Shown here: in pieces, positions 51,392 through 60,665 of the stretch
Position numbering within the stretch: position 1 is the stretch's first letter
Layout of the letters: every line of letters begins with the position of its first letter
From: an uncultured Flavobacteriales bacterium
GTDB lineage: Bacteria > Bacteroidota > Bacteroidia > Flavobacteriales_D > Parvicellaceae
DNA: 64,000 bases
NCBI GenBank assembly: GCA_943788755.1
Contig: CALSRM010000003.1
Span: 992,001 to 1,056,000, forward strand
Direction: 5' to 3'
Program-made: the position numbers and the translations under genes
The notes under the pieces: model-generated
What the model was told of the DNA's origin: nothing
Seen by the model: the letters and a program-made list of their open reading frames with translations, nothing else
Database searches by the model: none

Positions 51392-52219
51392 ATGAGATTA
51401 GGGCAATTAGCAAGAGAATTAAAAATTAAGCCATCAGAGATAGTAAAGTTTCTGAAGGAAGAAGCTAAAGTTGAAATTGAAAATGGCCCAAATACAAGGT
51501 TGGAAGATGAGCACGTGTCTTTGGTTACTGGTAAATTTGTACCTGTAGTAATTGAAGAGGTAAAGAAAGAAACGGATAAAAAGGAAGAAAAACCTGTTGA
51601 GAAGAAAGTTGAAATACCTTCTCCTAAAAAGCCTGTAGCAAAAGAGTCGAGAATTTCTGATAAGGAAGAAGTGTTTCCAGACCCTAAAACAATTGCTGTA
51701 GATCCGAATGCCGAGTTAATTAAAGCAAGGAAACCTAACTTTCAAGAGTTTAAGGTTGTAGATAAAATAGATTTACCTGAAACTAATGAAAAAACAGTAA
51801 TAGAGGTTGATGGTGTAATGTTAAGTCCAGAAGAGGTTGAGCAAAGAGAAGCGAAGGAAAAAGAGGAGAGAGAGGCAGCAATTGAAGCTGAAAGAGAAAG
51901 AAAAGCGGAAATTAAAGCTGAAAAGGATAAGGAAAGAGCTCTTGCTGAAGAAAAGAGATTAGAAAAGCTTGCGGTTGATAAGGAGAGGAAAAGAAAAAGA
52001 GAGGAAGAGGCCGAAAAGAAAAGAAAAGCAGCAATAGCGAAAAAAATAAAAGCAGAACGTACAGCATTTTACAAAACCCACCATGCGTCTAAAGTTCAGA
52101 AATCTGTTAAAAAATCGAAAAAGAAAGCTGTTGTTGAGGAAGTTGCTGCTAAACAAAAAGGTGCTCCAGAAAAACCTAAGACTGGTCTTGCTAAATTATG
52201 GCAATGGTTTAATACGTAG
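51392..52219 (+). CDS. Stand-alone IF2-N-like domain protein with long charged helix
   Basis: A 275-residue protein. Residues 1-50 match the initiation-factor-2 N-terminal subdomain (RLGQLARELKIKPSEIVKFL), yet no GTPase or later IF2 domains follow. A Lys/Glu/Pro-rich linker and a long, highly charged, probable single-helix stretch (about 155-230, for example EAERERKAEIKAEKDKERAL) lead to a basic C-terminus and the short GLAKLWQWF motif. It could bind ribosome or RNA, or be a truncated IF2 relative. True InfB must be encoded elsewhere. I do not know a function. Confidence 0.7.
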   Translation: MRLGQLARELKIKPSEIVKFLKEEAKVEIENGPNTRLEDEHVSLVTGKFVPVVIEEVKKETDKKEEKPVEKKVEIPSPKKPVAKESRISDKEEVFPDPKTIAVDPNAELIKARKPNFQEFKVVDKIDLPETNEKTVIEVDGVMLSPEEVEQREAKEKEEREAAIEAERERKAEIKAEKDKERALAEEKRLEKLAVDKERKRKREEEAEKKRKAAIAKKIKAERTAFYKTHHASKVQKSVKKSKKKAVVEEVAAKQKGAPEKPKTGLAKLWQWFNT

Positions 52220-52254
52220 TTGTTAAACCTTGTTCTAAGAAGCTTAGCTGTTAA

Positions 52255-53310
52255 CTAGCTTTCCTCATTCGTTTTCCCAAAGCTATCCCATCCTTGTGCG
52301 GTTAAAGGCATTACAGATCCACCTGTAGAGATAAAATTCGTTCCACTTTCTATATTAGTCATGTGTCCAATAACGGTCAAATGAGGATTGCCCTTTATCT
52401 TATCGTAATCAGCTTGCGGCACGGTAAATAGTAGCTCATAGTCTTCACCTCCATTTAGTGCACACACTGTTGGGTCGAGATTAAAATCTCTAGCTGTTTG
52501 ATAGGTTTGCGGATCAATGGGGAGTTTCTCTTCATACAAGTTGCATCCCGTTCCTGAAGCTTTACATAAATGTTTCACTTCAGAAGCTATTCCATCGGAA
52601 ACATCAATCATACTCGATGGAGTTAATTCCATTTTTATTAATAGCTCAATAATATCTTTTCTTGCCTCAGGCTTTAGTTGACGACTCAGTATATAGTCGT
52701 TTCCATCTAAATCGGGTTGTATAGTAGGAGAAGTTTTCCACACTTCTTTTTCTCTTTGAAGAAGCATTAATCCAATATATGCTCCTCCTAAATCCCCTGA
52801 AACTACAATTAAATCACCATCTTTTGCTCCAGACCTATAAACTGCTTTGTTTTCTTCGATTTCGCCAATTGCAGTAACACTAATCACAAGTCCGGATAAG
52901 CTCGAAGTTGTGTCACCTCCAACTAAATCTACACCGTAATAGTTACATGCCAATTCCATTCCTTCGTAAATTTCTTTGATTGCCTCTACAGAATATTTAC
53001 TGGATATGGCTATAGATACCGTTACTTGACGAGGTTGGGCATTCATTGCATATATATCACTTAAGTTAACCACGATTGACTTATATCCTAAGTGCTTAAG
53101 AGGCGTGAAAATCATATCGAAATGAATTCCCTCAACTAACATGTCTGTGGTTACAACGATATCTCTATCACCATAGTTTAAGATAGCAGCATCATCACCA
53201 ATCCCTTTCTTGGTAGATGAATTATTTGGTTTTATCTTATCAGTAAGATGACTAATCAATCCGAACTCTCCCAAATCATTAAGTTCTGTTCTTTTTTCGT
53301 TTTCCTGCAT
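52255..53310 (-). CDS. thiL: Thiamine-phosphate kinase
   Basis: A 351-residue ATP-dependent kinase that makes thiamine diphosphate from thiamine phosphate. ThiL/PurM-type motifs are GIGDDAAILNYGDRD, VVTTDMLVEGIHFD, GDTTSSLSGLVIS and MIDVSDGIASEVKHL, with ALNGGEDYELLFTV near the C-terminus. Length is usual. An exact -7 element at 53316-53323 lies 5 bp before the start. A ThiE/TenI homologue occurs at 58577-59221 but not in the same operon. Confidence 0.95.
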   Translation of the reverse strand: MQENEKRTELNDLGEFGLISHLTDKIKPNNSSTKKGIGDDAAILNYGDRDIVVTTDMLVEGIHFDMIFTPLKHLGYKSIVVNLSDIYAMNAQPRQVTVSIAISSKYSVEAIKEIYEGMELACNYYGVDLVGGDTTSSLSGLVISVTAIGEIEENKAVYRSGAKDGDLIVVSGDLGGAYIGLMLLQREKEVWKTSPTIQPDLDGNDYILSRQLKPEARKDIIELLIKMELTPSSMIDVSDGIASEVKHLCKASGTGCNLYEEKLPIDPQTYQTARDFNLDPTVCALNGGEDYELLFTVPQADYDKIKGNPHLTVIGHMTNIESGTNFISTGGSVMPLTAQGWDSFGKTNEES

Positions 53311-53315
53311 GGCTG

Positions 53316-53323
53316 CAAAAGTA
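53316..53323 (-). promoter_or_regulatory. -7 element TACTTTTG for thiL
   Basis: An exact TAnnTTTG match on the minus strand, ending 5 bp before the thiL ATG. A TTTG lies 21 bp further upstream. A leaderless or very short leader transcript is implied. Confidence 0.45.
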
Positions 53324-53422
53324 GAAAAACAAATTTTAAGAATTCAAATTTTGTTGAGTGTTTACCTCCTCCGTTAATTACTTAAACTCCTCTCAATCTT
53401 TAAAATAATGACGATTATGAGC

Positions 53423-53451
53423 TTTTTAGACCAATAAAAAGACTAAATTTG
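53423..53451 (+). promoter_or_regulatory. Promoter of the sufABCD operon
   Basis: TAAATTTG (53444-53451) is an exact -7 element, with a T-rich TTTTT stretch (53423-53427) 16 bp before it. It lies 42 bp before the ATG at 53494 and overlaps the TTG at 53449, excluding that start. Confidence 0.5.
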
Positions 53452-53493
53452 TCATTAGATATAAGCTTATTTGTAATTAATCTAAATAAGAAA

Positions 53494-53817
53494 ATGATAG
53501 AAGTAACCGATTTAGCAAAAAATACTGCCAACCGAATGATGAGTGAAGAAGGAAAAGACAACTTTTTTATTCGTGTAGGTGTTGAAGGTGGAGGGTGTTC
53601 AGGTCTTATGTATCAACTTACTTTTGATAGTGATATTAAAGAAACAGATAAGGAGTTTGAGAGCAACGGGGTAAAAGTGGTTGTCGATAAGAAAAGCTTT
53701 TTGTATTTAGTTGGCACTACGCTAGACTATTCAGGAGGTTTGAATGGTAAGGGCTTTATTTTTAAAAATCCAAACGCAGAAAGAACCTGTGGCTGCGGAG
53801 AGAGTTTTTCACTTTAA
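53494..53817 (+). CDS. A-type Fe-S carrier protein (SufA/IscA/HesB family)
   Basis: A 107-residue A-type carrier. The three conserved cysteines are in GGGCSGLMYQ and, near the C-terminus, CGCGESF. These proteins bind Fe-S clusters and pass them to apo-proteins. Start: the frame extends to a TTG at 53449, but that codon overlaps the promoter -7 element, so the ATG at 53494 (MIEVTDLAKN) is used. It is the first gene of sufA-B-C-D, with 9 bp to sufB. SufA is the natural name by context. Confidence 0.93.
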   Translation: MIEVTDLAKNTANRMMSEEGKDNFFIRVGVEGGGCSGLMYQLTFDSDIKETDKEFESNGVKVVVDKKSFLYLVGTTLDYSGGLNGKGFIFKNPNAERTCGCGESFSL

Positions 53818-53826
53818 TATAATAAG

Positions 53827-55272
53827 ATGGCGTATAGTGAAGATGACTTAAAACAGGACTTAGTAGATCAAGAATATGAATTTGGTTTTACCACAGATGT
53901 TGATTCTGAAAAAATCCCAAAAGGATTAACGGAAGAAACCGTTCGTATAATATCATCTAAGAAAGAAGAGCCTGAATGGCTTTTAGAGTATAGGTTAAAT
54001 GCTCTTAGAGTGTTTCAAGGGATGACTGAACCGGATTGGGCGCACGTTACTTACGAAAAACCAAACCTTCAAGATATAGTGTTTTATTCTGCTCCTAAAC
54101 CTAAAAAGGAATTGGCGAGTTTGGACGAGGTGGATCCAGAGATTTTAAAAACAATGGAGCGCTTGGGGATTTCTTTGGAAGAACAAAAGAAGCTAACAGG
54201 TGTAGCCGTCGATTTTGTTATGGATTCGGTTTCAGTAGCAACTTCATTCAAGGAAAAACTAGGTGAGCTAGGTGTTATTTTCTGTTCATTTAGTGAGGCA
54301 GTTAAAGAGCATCCAGAATTAGTAAAGAAATACTTAGGGACAGTTGTTCCTTCGACGGATAATTATTATGCTGCATTAAATTCTGCCGTATTTTCTGATG
54401 GTTCATTTTGTTACATTCCAAAAGGAACGAAGTGTCCGATGGAATTGTCTACATATTTCAGAATAAATGAATCAGGAACAGGTCAGTTCGAAAGAACACT
54501 ATTAATTGCCGATGAAGGCAGTTACGTTAGTTACTTGGAAGGGTGTACGGCCCCTCAAAGAGATGAAAATCAATTGCATGCAGCTGTTGTGGAATTGATA
54601 GCATTAGATGATGCTGAAATAAAATATTCAACAGTTCAAAACTGGTACCCTGGTGATAAAAATGGATTAGGTGGAGTTTTCAACTTTGTGACTAAAAGAG
54701 GTATTTGCCAACGAAATGCAAAGATTTCTTGGACACAAGTAGAAACAGGTTCTGCTATAACCTGGAAGTATCCATCTTGTATTTTGAAAGGAGATAACTC
54801 GGTTGGAGAATTTTATTCAGTAGCAGTTACTAATAATCACCAAATGGCGGATACAGGTACTAAAATGCTGCATATTGGTAAAAATACTAAGAGTACAATT
54901 ATATCTAAAGGGATTTCTGCAGGTATGAGTCATAACTCTTATAGAGGTTTAGTTAAAATTGGGAAAGGAGCCGATAATGCGCGTAATTTTTCACAATGTG
55001 ACTCACTTCTAATGACAGATACATGTGGAGCACATACATACCCATATATCGAATGCGAAAACTCATCAGCTCACTTGGAACATGAAGCTACTACAAGTAA
55101 AATTGGAGAAGATCAGAAATTTTATTGTATGCAAAGAGGTATTGGAGAGGAAAAAGCAATTAGCTTAATTGTAAACGGATATGCAAAGGAAGTATTGAAT
55201 AAACTTCCAATGGAATTTGCCGTTGAAGCTCAAAAATTATTAGAAATTAGCTTGGAAGGAAGTGTAGGTTAG
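53827..55272 (+). CDS. sufB: Fe-S cluster scaffold protein SufB
   Basis: A 481-residue SufB, the scaffold subunit of SufBCD on which Fe-S clusters are built. It has the N-terminal region [12 protein letters not shown] and the beta-helix core, with conserved [30 protein letters not shown]-like [16 protein letters not shown] and the C-terminal [18 protein letters not shown]. Length is usual. It lies 9 bp after sufA; sufC starts 119 bp downstream after a short A-rich spacer. Confidence 0.97.
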   Translation: MAYSEDDLKQDLVDQEYEFGFTTDVDSEKIPKGLTEETVRIISSKKEEPEWLLEYRLNALRVFQGMTEPDWAHVTYEKPNLQDIVFYSAPKPKKELASLDEVDPEILKTMERLGISLEEQKKLTGVAVDFVMDSVSVATSFKEKLGELGVIFCSFSEAVKEHPELVKKYLGTVVPSTDNYYAALNSAVFSDGSFCYIPKGTKCPMELSTYFRINESGTGQFERTLLIADEGSYVSYLEGCTAPQRDENQLHAAVVELIALDDAEIKYSTVQNWYPGDKNGLGGVFNFVTKRGICQRNAKISWTQVETGSAITWKYPSCILKGDNSVGEFYSVAVTNNHQMADTGTKMLHIGKNTKSTIISKGISAGMSHNSYRGLVKIGKGADNARNFSQCDSLLMTDTCGAHTYPYIECENSSAHLEHEATTSKIGEDQKFYCMQRGIGEEKAISLIVNGYAKEVLNKLPMEFAVEAQKLLEISLEGSVG

Positions 55273-55391
55273 GCGCCATGCAAAAAGATTAAAAAAAAGA
55301 AGGAAACGAATTAAGATGATAGGTTAAAGCAGAGGTTCTAAAAAAAGGAACCGAATGTCTTTTGTCTAGTATCTTAAAATTTAAAATAAAG

Positions 55392-56141
55392 ATGTTAAAA
55401 GTAAAGAATTTACATGCCTCAGTTGGCGATAAAGAGATTTTAAAAGGATTGAATATAGAGGTTAAAGCAGGGGAAGTACATGCTGTAATGGGACCTAACG
55501 GTTCTGGAAAAAGTACGTTATCTGCTGTTTTAGCAGGTCGTGATGAATATGAAGTTACTGCTGGTGAGGTGGACTATTTGGGGAAAGAGTTATTAGAGCT
55601 TAATCCAGAAGAAAGGTCTTGGGAGGGAGTGTTTTTGGCTTTTCAATACCCGGTTGAAATTCCAGGGGTGAGTAATATTAATTTTTTAAAAACAGCAATT
55701 AACGAACGACGAAAGTATTTTGAGCAAGACCCGATTGCAGCGAAAGATTTCCTTAAAATGGTAAAAGAGAAATCAGCGTTAGTAGAGTTGAGTGATAAAT
55801 TGAAAAATCGTTCAGTTAATGTAGGGTTTTCTGGAGGAGAGAAAAAACGAAATGAAATTTTTCAAATGGCAATGTTGGAGCCAAAATTGTCAATTTTAGA
55901 TGAAACAGATTCTGGCCTTGATATTGATGCGTTAAGAATAGTTGCGCATGGTGTAAATACATTGAAGAGTAAGGATAATGCTACAATCGTTATAACGCAC
56001 TACCAAAGGTTGTTGGATTATATTATTCCTGATTTTGTACATGTTTTATATGATGGAAGAATCATTAAAACAGGAGGGAAAGAGTTGGCTCTAGAGTTAG
56101 AAGAAAAGGGATACGACTGGTTGACTAAAGAGGAAGCTTAG
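55392..56141 (+). CDS. sufC: Fe-S cluster assembly ATPase SufC
   Basis: A 249-residue ABC ATPase powering the SufBCD complex. Walker A is MGPNGSGKSTL, the signature motif is VGFSGGEKKRNEI, and Walker B is LSILDETDSGLD, with the SufC-specific FLAFQYPVEIPG. Start: a TTG at 55362 would add 10 residues; the ATG at 55392 (MLKVKNLHASVG) matches the family. The stop abuts the sufD ATG. Confidence 0.97.
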   Translation: MLKVKNLHASVGDKEILKGLNIEVKAGEVHAVMGPNGSGKSTLSAVLAGRDEYEVTAGEVDYLGKELLELNPEERSWEGVFLAFQYPVEIPGVSNINFLKTAINERRKYFEQDPIAAKDFLKMVKEKSALVELSDKLKNRSVNVGFSGGEKKRNEIFQMAMLEPKLSILDETDSGLDIDALRIVAHGVNTLKSKDNATIVITHYQRLLDYIIPDFVHVLYDGRIIKTGGKELALELEEKGYDWLTKEEA

Positions 56142-57392
56142 ATGGTAGTTATGAAAGAAAATAATTTACTGAGTTCACTGTCTCAAATGGGGGTTGGATT
56201 AGGTGCTAAAAATCAAGCTTTCGAATTATTGAAAGGATTGGAATTTCCTACTCGTAAAACGGAGGATTGGCGGTATACTTCTGTTAAGAAAATATTAAAA
56301 AAGAAATATGTTCAATTTAATGAGGCTGAAAAAGTAGGTCTTTCGAATGAAATAGTGCCGTCTTTAGATGCGTATAATGTAGTATTGGTAAATGGTGTTT
56401 ATTCTAAGGAATTGTCAGATTTGAATTTCCCTGATGAGATTGTATTAGATACTTTTCCAAAAGCGCTGGAAGAGCATGTCTCTTTGATTCATAGTACGTT
56501 TAATGGAATTGCAAAGAATAATGAAGAGGTTTTCACAGCTTTAAATACAAGCTACTTCCATGAAGGTGTTTTTATTCATATTCCTAAGAAAGTTAAGCTG
56601 GAAAAATCGATTCATGTTATTCATGTAAACACAAAATGTAATGTGGTAAGTAATGTGCGCTTACTTATCGTCGCTGATGAATTTTCAGAGGTTGGTGTGG
56701 TGCAGTCGTTTGCGTCTGTAAATGCTATGGAATGCTTAACAAATAGTGTGACTGAAGTTTTTGTAAAAGAAAATGCTAAGGTAGTTATAGATAAAGTTCA
56801 ATCAGAAGAGCCTAAAAATAACCTAATTTGTACGGTACAGGTCAATCAAAAAGCTAACAGTACTTTCAAAATAAATACGGCTACAGTTTCTGGTGATTTT
56901 GTAAGGAATGGAGTTAATATCGAAGTTGATGGTGAAAACTGTACTTCTGAAATGAATGGGTTGTACATGCAAAAAGGAATTCAACACGTTGACAATCATA
57001 CTAAGATTGGTCATTTGAAACCTAATTGTACATCTTTCGAATTATACAAAGGTGTATTAAGCGATAAATCAACAGGAGTCTTTAATGGGAAGGTAATTGT
57101 TGCGGTAGACGCCCAAAAGATTGAAGCTTATCAACAGAATAAAAATATTTTACTGTCCAGAGAAGCTACTATGAATGCAAAACCTGAACTTGAAATATTT
57201 GCTGATGATGTAAAATGTAGCCATGGCACTACCACCGGTCAATTTGATGATGAAGCCATATTTTATTTGCAAACTAGAGGTATAAGCAAGGAATCAGCTA
57301 AAAAGCTATTAATAGAGGCATTTGCCGATGAGGTAATAGATAAAGTGGATTCCGAGGAATTGAGAATATGGATCAAAGAAAAGTTGGATTAA
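56142..57392 (+). CDS. sufD: Fe-S cluster assembly protein SufD
   Basis: A 416-residue SufD, the partner of SufB in the SufBC2D scaffold, thought to help iron acquisition. The TRKTEDWRYTSVKKIL opening and the C-terminal CSHGTTTGQFDDEAIFYLQT, including the conserved His near DVKCSHG, identify it. It starts immediately after sufC. Unusually, it is followed by a terminator rather than sufS, which normally comes next in this phylum. Confidence 0.96.
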   Translation: MVVMKENNLLSSLSQMGVGLGAKNQAFELLKGLEFPTRKTEDWRYTSVKKILKKKYVQFNEAEKVGLSNEIVPSLDAYNVVLVNGVYSKELSDLNFPDEIVLDTFPKALEEHVSLIHSTFNGIAKNNEEVFTALNTSYFHEGVFIHIPKKVKLEKSIHVIHVNTKCNVVSNVRLLIVADEFSEVGVVQSFASVNAMECLTNSVTEVFVKENAKVVIDKVQSEEPKNNLICTVQVNQKANSTFKINTATVSGDFVRNGVNIEVDGENCTSEMNGLYMQKGIQHVDNHTKIGHLKPNCTSFELYKGVLSDKSTGVFNGKVIVAVDAQKIEAYQQNKNILLSREATMNAKPELEIFADDVKCSHGTTTGQFDDEAIFYLQTRGISKESAKKLLIEAFADEVIDKVDSEELRIWIKEKLD

Positions 57393-57500
57393 GACTGTAA
57401 ACAATGTTATTTTTTCTTTGAGCATTGTGGCTGATTATCTGGGAAAATAACAGAGCATGTAAATTCGTTTTTACTCTGAAGGGTGAGCAATAAAGAAAAA

Positions 57501-57536
57501 AAAAGGCCTGAATACCGAAGTATCAAAGGGCCTTTT
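57501..57536. terminator. Bidirectional terminator between sufD and the glucosaminidase gene
   Basis: AAAAGGCC (57501-57508) pairs with GGCCTTTT (57529-57536), with A-run to the left and T-run to the right, so it can act on both strands. It ends the suf operon and, on the other strand, the LysM gene that stops at 57589. Confidence 0.8.
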
Positions 57537-57588
57537 CACAACAAACGCATTAATCAATTTTTTGTTATCTCTTGTTTTTTGTCCGGTT

Positions 57589-58509
57589 TTATCTGAGTTT
57601 AAGTATTTGACCTTGTTGTAATATTGTTCCTAGTTCAAGTTTGTTTTTTTTATAAATGGATTTTAGCTTGATTCCATATAGCTGTGAAATGTCTTGTAAG
57701 GTTTCGTTTTCCTTTACTTTGTGCGATTCAACTTTAGCCTTTTTCCTTTTAGGTTGTAGGTATATGATGTCTCCTTCTTTAATGAAATCATTGTCAGATA
57801 AGTCATTGTACTTATAGATTTGCCCTAAATGCATTCCAAACTCTTTCGATATTTTGTAAAATGTATCTCCTGATTTTACTTTGATGTATTTAATATTGTT
57901 GTTATGAATGTAAATGGAGTGTTTACTTGCTTTAGGTTTGCTTAAGTTAGCTATTGAAAAATCATTTTTAGTGTTTGAAGAGTTGTTTGATGCAAGTATC
58001 ATATTATCGTATTGTTGCAAGTTATTTTTTTCGATAAGTGCTATCAATAAGCTTGAGTATTTTGGGTTGGTAGCATATCCGGCTGTTTTTAAACCTTTAG
58101 CCCATCCTTTATAGTCGCTAGGTTTTAAGTCAAAAAGAAATGAATAGCGCCCTCTTTTAGAAAGAAATTCAGAATGATCTTGAAAGGATTGTCGCGCACT
58201 GCTGTATTTTCGGAAACACTCATTTTTCTTGTCATCATCTTTATGAATAGTTTTACCTGTCCAAGTGTGACATTTAATCCCAAAATGATTGTTCCCTTGC
58301 TTTGCTAGACGAGAATTACCATCTCCACTTTCCAGGATTCCTTGCGCTAAAGTGATACTTGCTGGTATACCATATTTCGCCATTTGATTAATAGCTTCCT
58401 CCTTCCATGTGTCAATATATTGATTTCTTGAAATTTTGTCGTCAGCAGCTCCTGCTAAATTAAAGTAGGTAAACGCTAGTATTAAAAGTATGCATTTGTT
58501 TGTCGTCAT
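57589..58509 (-). CDS. Exported glucosaminidase with two LysM domains
   Basis: A 306-residue protein with a signal peptide (about 1-21, AFTYFNLAGA), a GH73-type endo-beta-N-acetylglucosaminidase domain (about 25-165) with YGIPASITLAQGILESG carrying the catalytic Glu, and GNNHFGIKCHTW, and two C-terminal LysM motifs (about 212-255 and 262-306; IKVKSGDTFYKISKEFGM and HKVKENETLQDISQLYGI). It binds and cuts peptidoglycan in the periplasm, probably in cell separation or turnover. It stands as a single gene. Confidence 0.92.
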   Translation of the reverse strand: MTTNKCILLILAFTYFNLAGAADDKISRNQYIDTWKEEAINQMAKYGIPASITLAQGILESGDGNSRLAKQGNNHFGIKCHTWTGKTIHKDDDKKNECFRKYSSARQSFQDHSEFLSKRGRYSFLFDLKPSDYKGWAKGLKTAGYATNPKYSSLLIALIEKNNLQQYDNMILASNNSSNTKNDFSIANLSKPKASKHSIYIHNNNIKYIKVKSGDTFYKISKEFGMHLGQIYKYNDLSDNDFIKEGDIIYLQPKRKKAKVESHKVKENETLQDISQLYGIKLKSIYKKNKLELGTILQQGQILKLR

Positions 58510-58576
58510 GATTTCCTTATTTTATGGAAAGCACAACTTTTTACGTAGGTTATTAATAATGGTTACGATAAGAACT

Positions 58577-59221
58577 TTAATAAACGAGAGTTTGTTCTCT
58601 CTCTAAGTCCTTAATGGCTTCTACCGCAGATAAATATGCATTAAAAGGTTCCTTGTCTGTGTTCCAGATAGCTCCCAGAAGAGCTGCTCCTTCAAACCCT
58701 AAGTCATAAAGGTCTTTAAATTTCGACTCATCAATCCCGCCTAATGCGTAGACTTTATTTTTTGTGGTCGCTAACGCTTTTTTAATATGGCGTTCGTTGA
58801 ATAATCCGCTATGAGATTTTTTGGATATGGTTTCGAACATTGGGCTTAAAAAAACATACGCATACCGATCGATATTTTCTTGTAATTTATAGATTTTATG
58901 ACAAGACCTTGTGATTAAAATATTGCCGAATCTAAGTCTAAAACTTAAGTACTTTAATTTGGTGTTGTAGCTTTTTTCCCTATGCACTTTACTAAAGTGC
59001 ACACCCTTTAAATTGAATTTTTTTGCCAATTTGTGATGAGAATGAATGACAATTCTATTGTGATATTCTGAAGGGATTAACTTTAGGTATTCTACAAGAT
59101 CTTTTAAAGAGGAATTAGGCTTTCTCAAATGCAGAGTCTCTAGACCATGTTCAAACATTCTTACAACTTGCTTAGGTTCAGAGTGAATATTACTATGGCT
59201 TGAAAAAACAATTAACTTCAT
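58577..59221 (-). CDS. ThiE/TenI family protein
   Basis: A 214-residue TIM-barrel protein of the thiamine phosphate synthase/TenI family. Visible motifs are LHLRKPNSSLKDL, GVHFSKVHRE, SCHKI, YVFLSPMFETISKKSHSG and YALGGIDESKF. The SPMFET..KK pattern resembles TenI thiazole tautomerase more than canonical ThiE (which has a PTxTK phosphate loop), so the reaction is uncertain. It is translated from the same run as GGGPS-like and PPTase genes, overlapping the upstream one by 4 bp. Confidence 0.8.
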   Translation of the reverse strand: MKLIVFSSHSNIHSEPKQVVRMFEHGLETLHLRKPNSSLKDLVEYLKLIPSEYHNRIVIHSHHKLAKKFNLKGVHFSKVHREKSYNTKLKYLSFRLRFGNILITRSCHKIYKLQENIDRYAYVFLSPMFETISKKSHSGLFNERHIKKALATTKNKVYALGGIDESKFKDLYDLGFEGAALLGAIWNTDKEPFNAYLSAVEAIKDLEREQTLVY

Positions 59222-59979
59222 TTATTTACAGTTCTTAATAGAGAAATTTCTAGAGCTAATGTGGGGTTTTTTTCAATTGCATTACCAATGACAATGATGT
59301 CAGCTCCACTATTCCATGCAGCAATAGCTTGTTCTTTATTTCGGATTCCTCCACCAATTATTAAGGGAGTGTTAACGGTTTGTCGAACACCCTTAATCAT
59401 ATCTTTAGAAATGGGCGTTTGAGCTCCAGAGCCACCATCCATGTAAATGAACTTGAGTCCAAGCTGTTCGCCAGCTAATGCAGTTGCGATTGCTATGTCA
59501 GTTTTATTGTAGGGGATAGGCTGCGTGTTGCTCATATATTGAGCAGAAGTGGATGGCCCGCTTTCAATTAGCATATAGCCGGTTGGAATAACTTCAAGGT
59601 TTGCATTTTTAATGTCAAATGCAGAAACAACATGCTGGCCTATTAAAAGTTCAGCATTTCTTCCAGAGATTAAAGAAAGTAATAAAATGGCATCCGCGTT
59701 GGCTGAAACTTGTTTGTTGTTTCCTGGAAAGAGAATAACAGGAGCAATTTTTAAGCTAGATAGTTCGTTAATTACTAACTCAAAATTACCATTATTAATC
59801 AAACTTCCACCGATTAGAATTATATCTGGCAAGGCTAATTTGAGGTTGTAAATTAACTCTTGTAAATCTTTAGGCGCATCATATTTGTCAGGATCTACCA
59901 AAATAGCAAACATTTTTTCTTTCGCTTGGCATCTTTTTAATATGGTGTTGTATGCGTTCAAAGGTCTAGGTATTATCAA
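59218..59979 (-). CDS. Geranylgeranylglyceryl/heptaprenylglyceryl phosphate synthase-like protein
   Basis: A 253-residue TIM-barrel prenyltransferase of the GGGPS/PcrB family, known from archaeal ether-lipid synthesis, with bacterial members in Firmicutes and Bacteroidota. Conserved parts: AILVDPDKYD, IILIGGSLI, VILFPGNNKQVSANADAILL, YMDGGSGAQTPI, IIGGGIRNKEQA and IVIGNAIEK, the last two forming the phosphate grip. It may join a prenyl chain to glycerol-1-phosphate, but substrate and product in this organism are unknown. It overlaps the PPTase gene by 14 bp and the ThiE/TenI gene by 4 bp. Confidence 0.88.
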   Translation of the reverse strand: MIIPRPLNAYNTILKRCQAKEKMFAILVDPDKYDAPKDLQELIYNLKLALPDIILIGGSLINNGNFELVINELSSLKIAPVILFPGNNKQVSANADAILLLSLISGRNAELLIGQHVVSAFDIKNANLEVIPTGYMLIESGPSTSAQYMSNTQPIPYNKTDIAIATALAGEQLGLKFIYMDGGSGAQTPISKDMIKGVRQTVNTPLIIGGGIRNKEQAIAAWNSGADIIVIGNAIEKNPTLALEISLLRTVNK

Positions 59980-60583
59980 AAGTGTAAACTAAGCAAAAAT
60001 TTTCGATAATATGAACTTTCAATTTATAATCTTTTCGAAATTCAGGATGAATAATTTTCCCAATAAGGATATTTTCTTGGTTTGATTTTTCAATTATCAT
60101 GTGTTCTTTAAAGAATATATTTGGATCACCATTGATTTTGTAAAGCGTTTCTTTTGCACACCATACAACAGTCAAATCCTTCTCTTTTTCACTTTGAAAA
60201 TGAAAGTCATTTTCATTAATGAACTTACTTTTTACTCGAATTACTTTAGGCGTTATTTCTTGTATGTCAATTCCGCAAGGGGTAGTGCTCTTAATTAGAC
60301 CAACAATTCCCCGGTCATGCGTGATTGATATTTCTGATGAATTGTTTATTGGGTGGGGTTTCCCATTAGGGTTATGGTGTGTTTTCCAATTGCCGAATTC
60401 AACTTTTAATAAGAGTCTGGAAGCTAAAAATTGTTTTATTTTGGATTCGCTTTTAAAGCTCTGAATGACTGTATTTATTTCAGCTTCATTTTCAAATAAT
60501 TCAAATAATTCAGAACACGATTCGGTAATTTCCCATAGCGAAACGTTGCTTTGTATTGAAGTGTCTTTGTCTAAAATTGGCAT
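59966..60583 (-). CDS. 4'-phosphopantetheinyl transferase superfamily protein
   Basis: A 205-residue Sfp-like transferase that attaches the 4'-phosphopantetheine arm to a carrier protein. The motifs ITHDRGIVGLI, CGIDIQEITPKVIRVKSKF (metal-binding Asp) and VVWCAKETLYKI are present. It is the first gene of a three-gene run with the GGGPS-like and ThiE/TenI genes, overlapping the former by 14 bp. Which carrier protein it acts on is unknown. Confidence 0.9.
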   Translation of the reverse strand: MPILDKDTSIQSNVSLWEITESCSELFELFENEAEINTVIQSFKSESKIKQFLASRLLLKVEFGNWKTHHNPNGKPHPINNSSEISITHDRGIVGLIKSTTPCGIDIQEITPKVIRVKSKFINENDFHFQSEKEKDLTVVWCAKETLYKINGDPNIFFKEHMIIEKSNQENILIGKIIHPEFRKDYKLKVHIIENFCLVYTFDNT

Positions 60584-60665
60584 GTTTTATGGAAATATAC
60601 ATTGAAGGTAAAATTTATTTATTTAATTTAGGCAGAATTATAATAAATCATAAAAAAGAAGCAGA

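Noticed and set aside
55334-55352. GGTTC/GAACC hairpin between sufB and sufC
   Set aside because: Only a 5-bp stem; more likely spacer sequence than attenuator.
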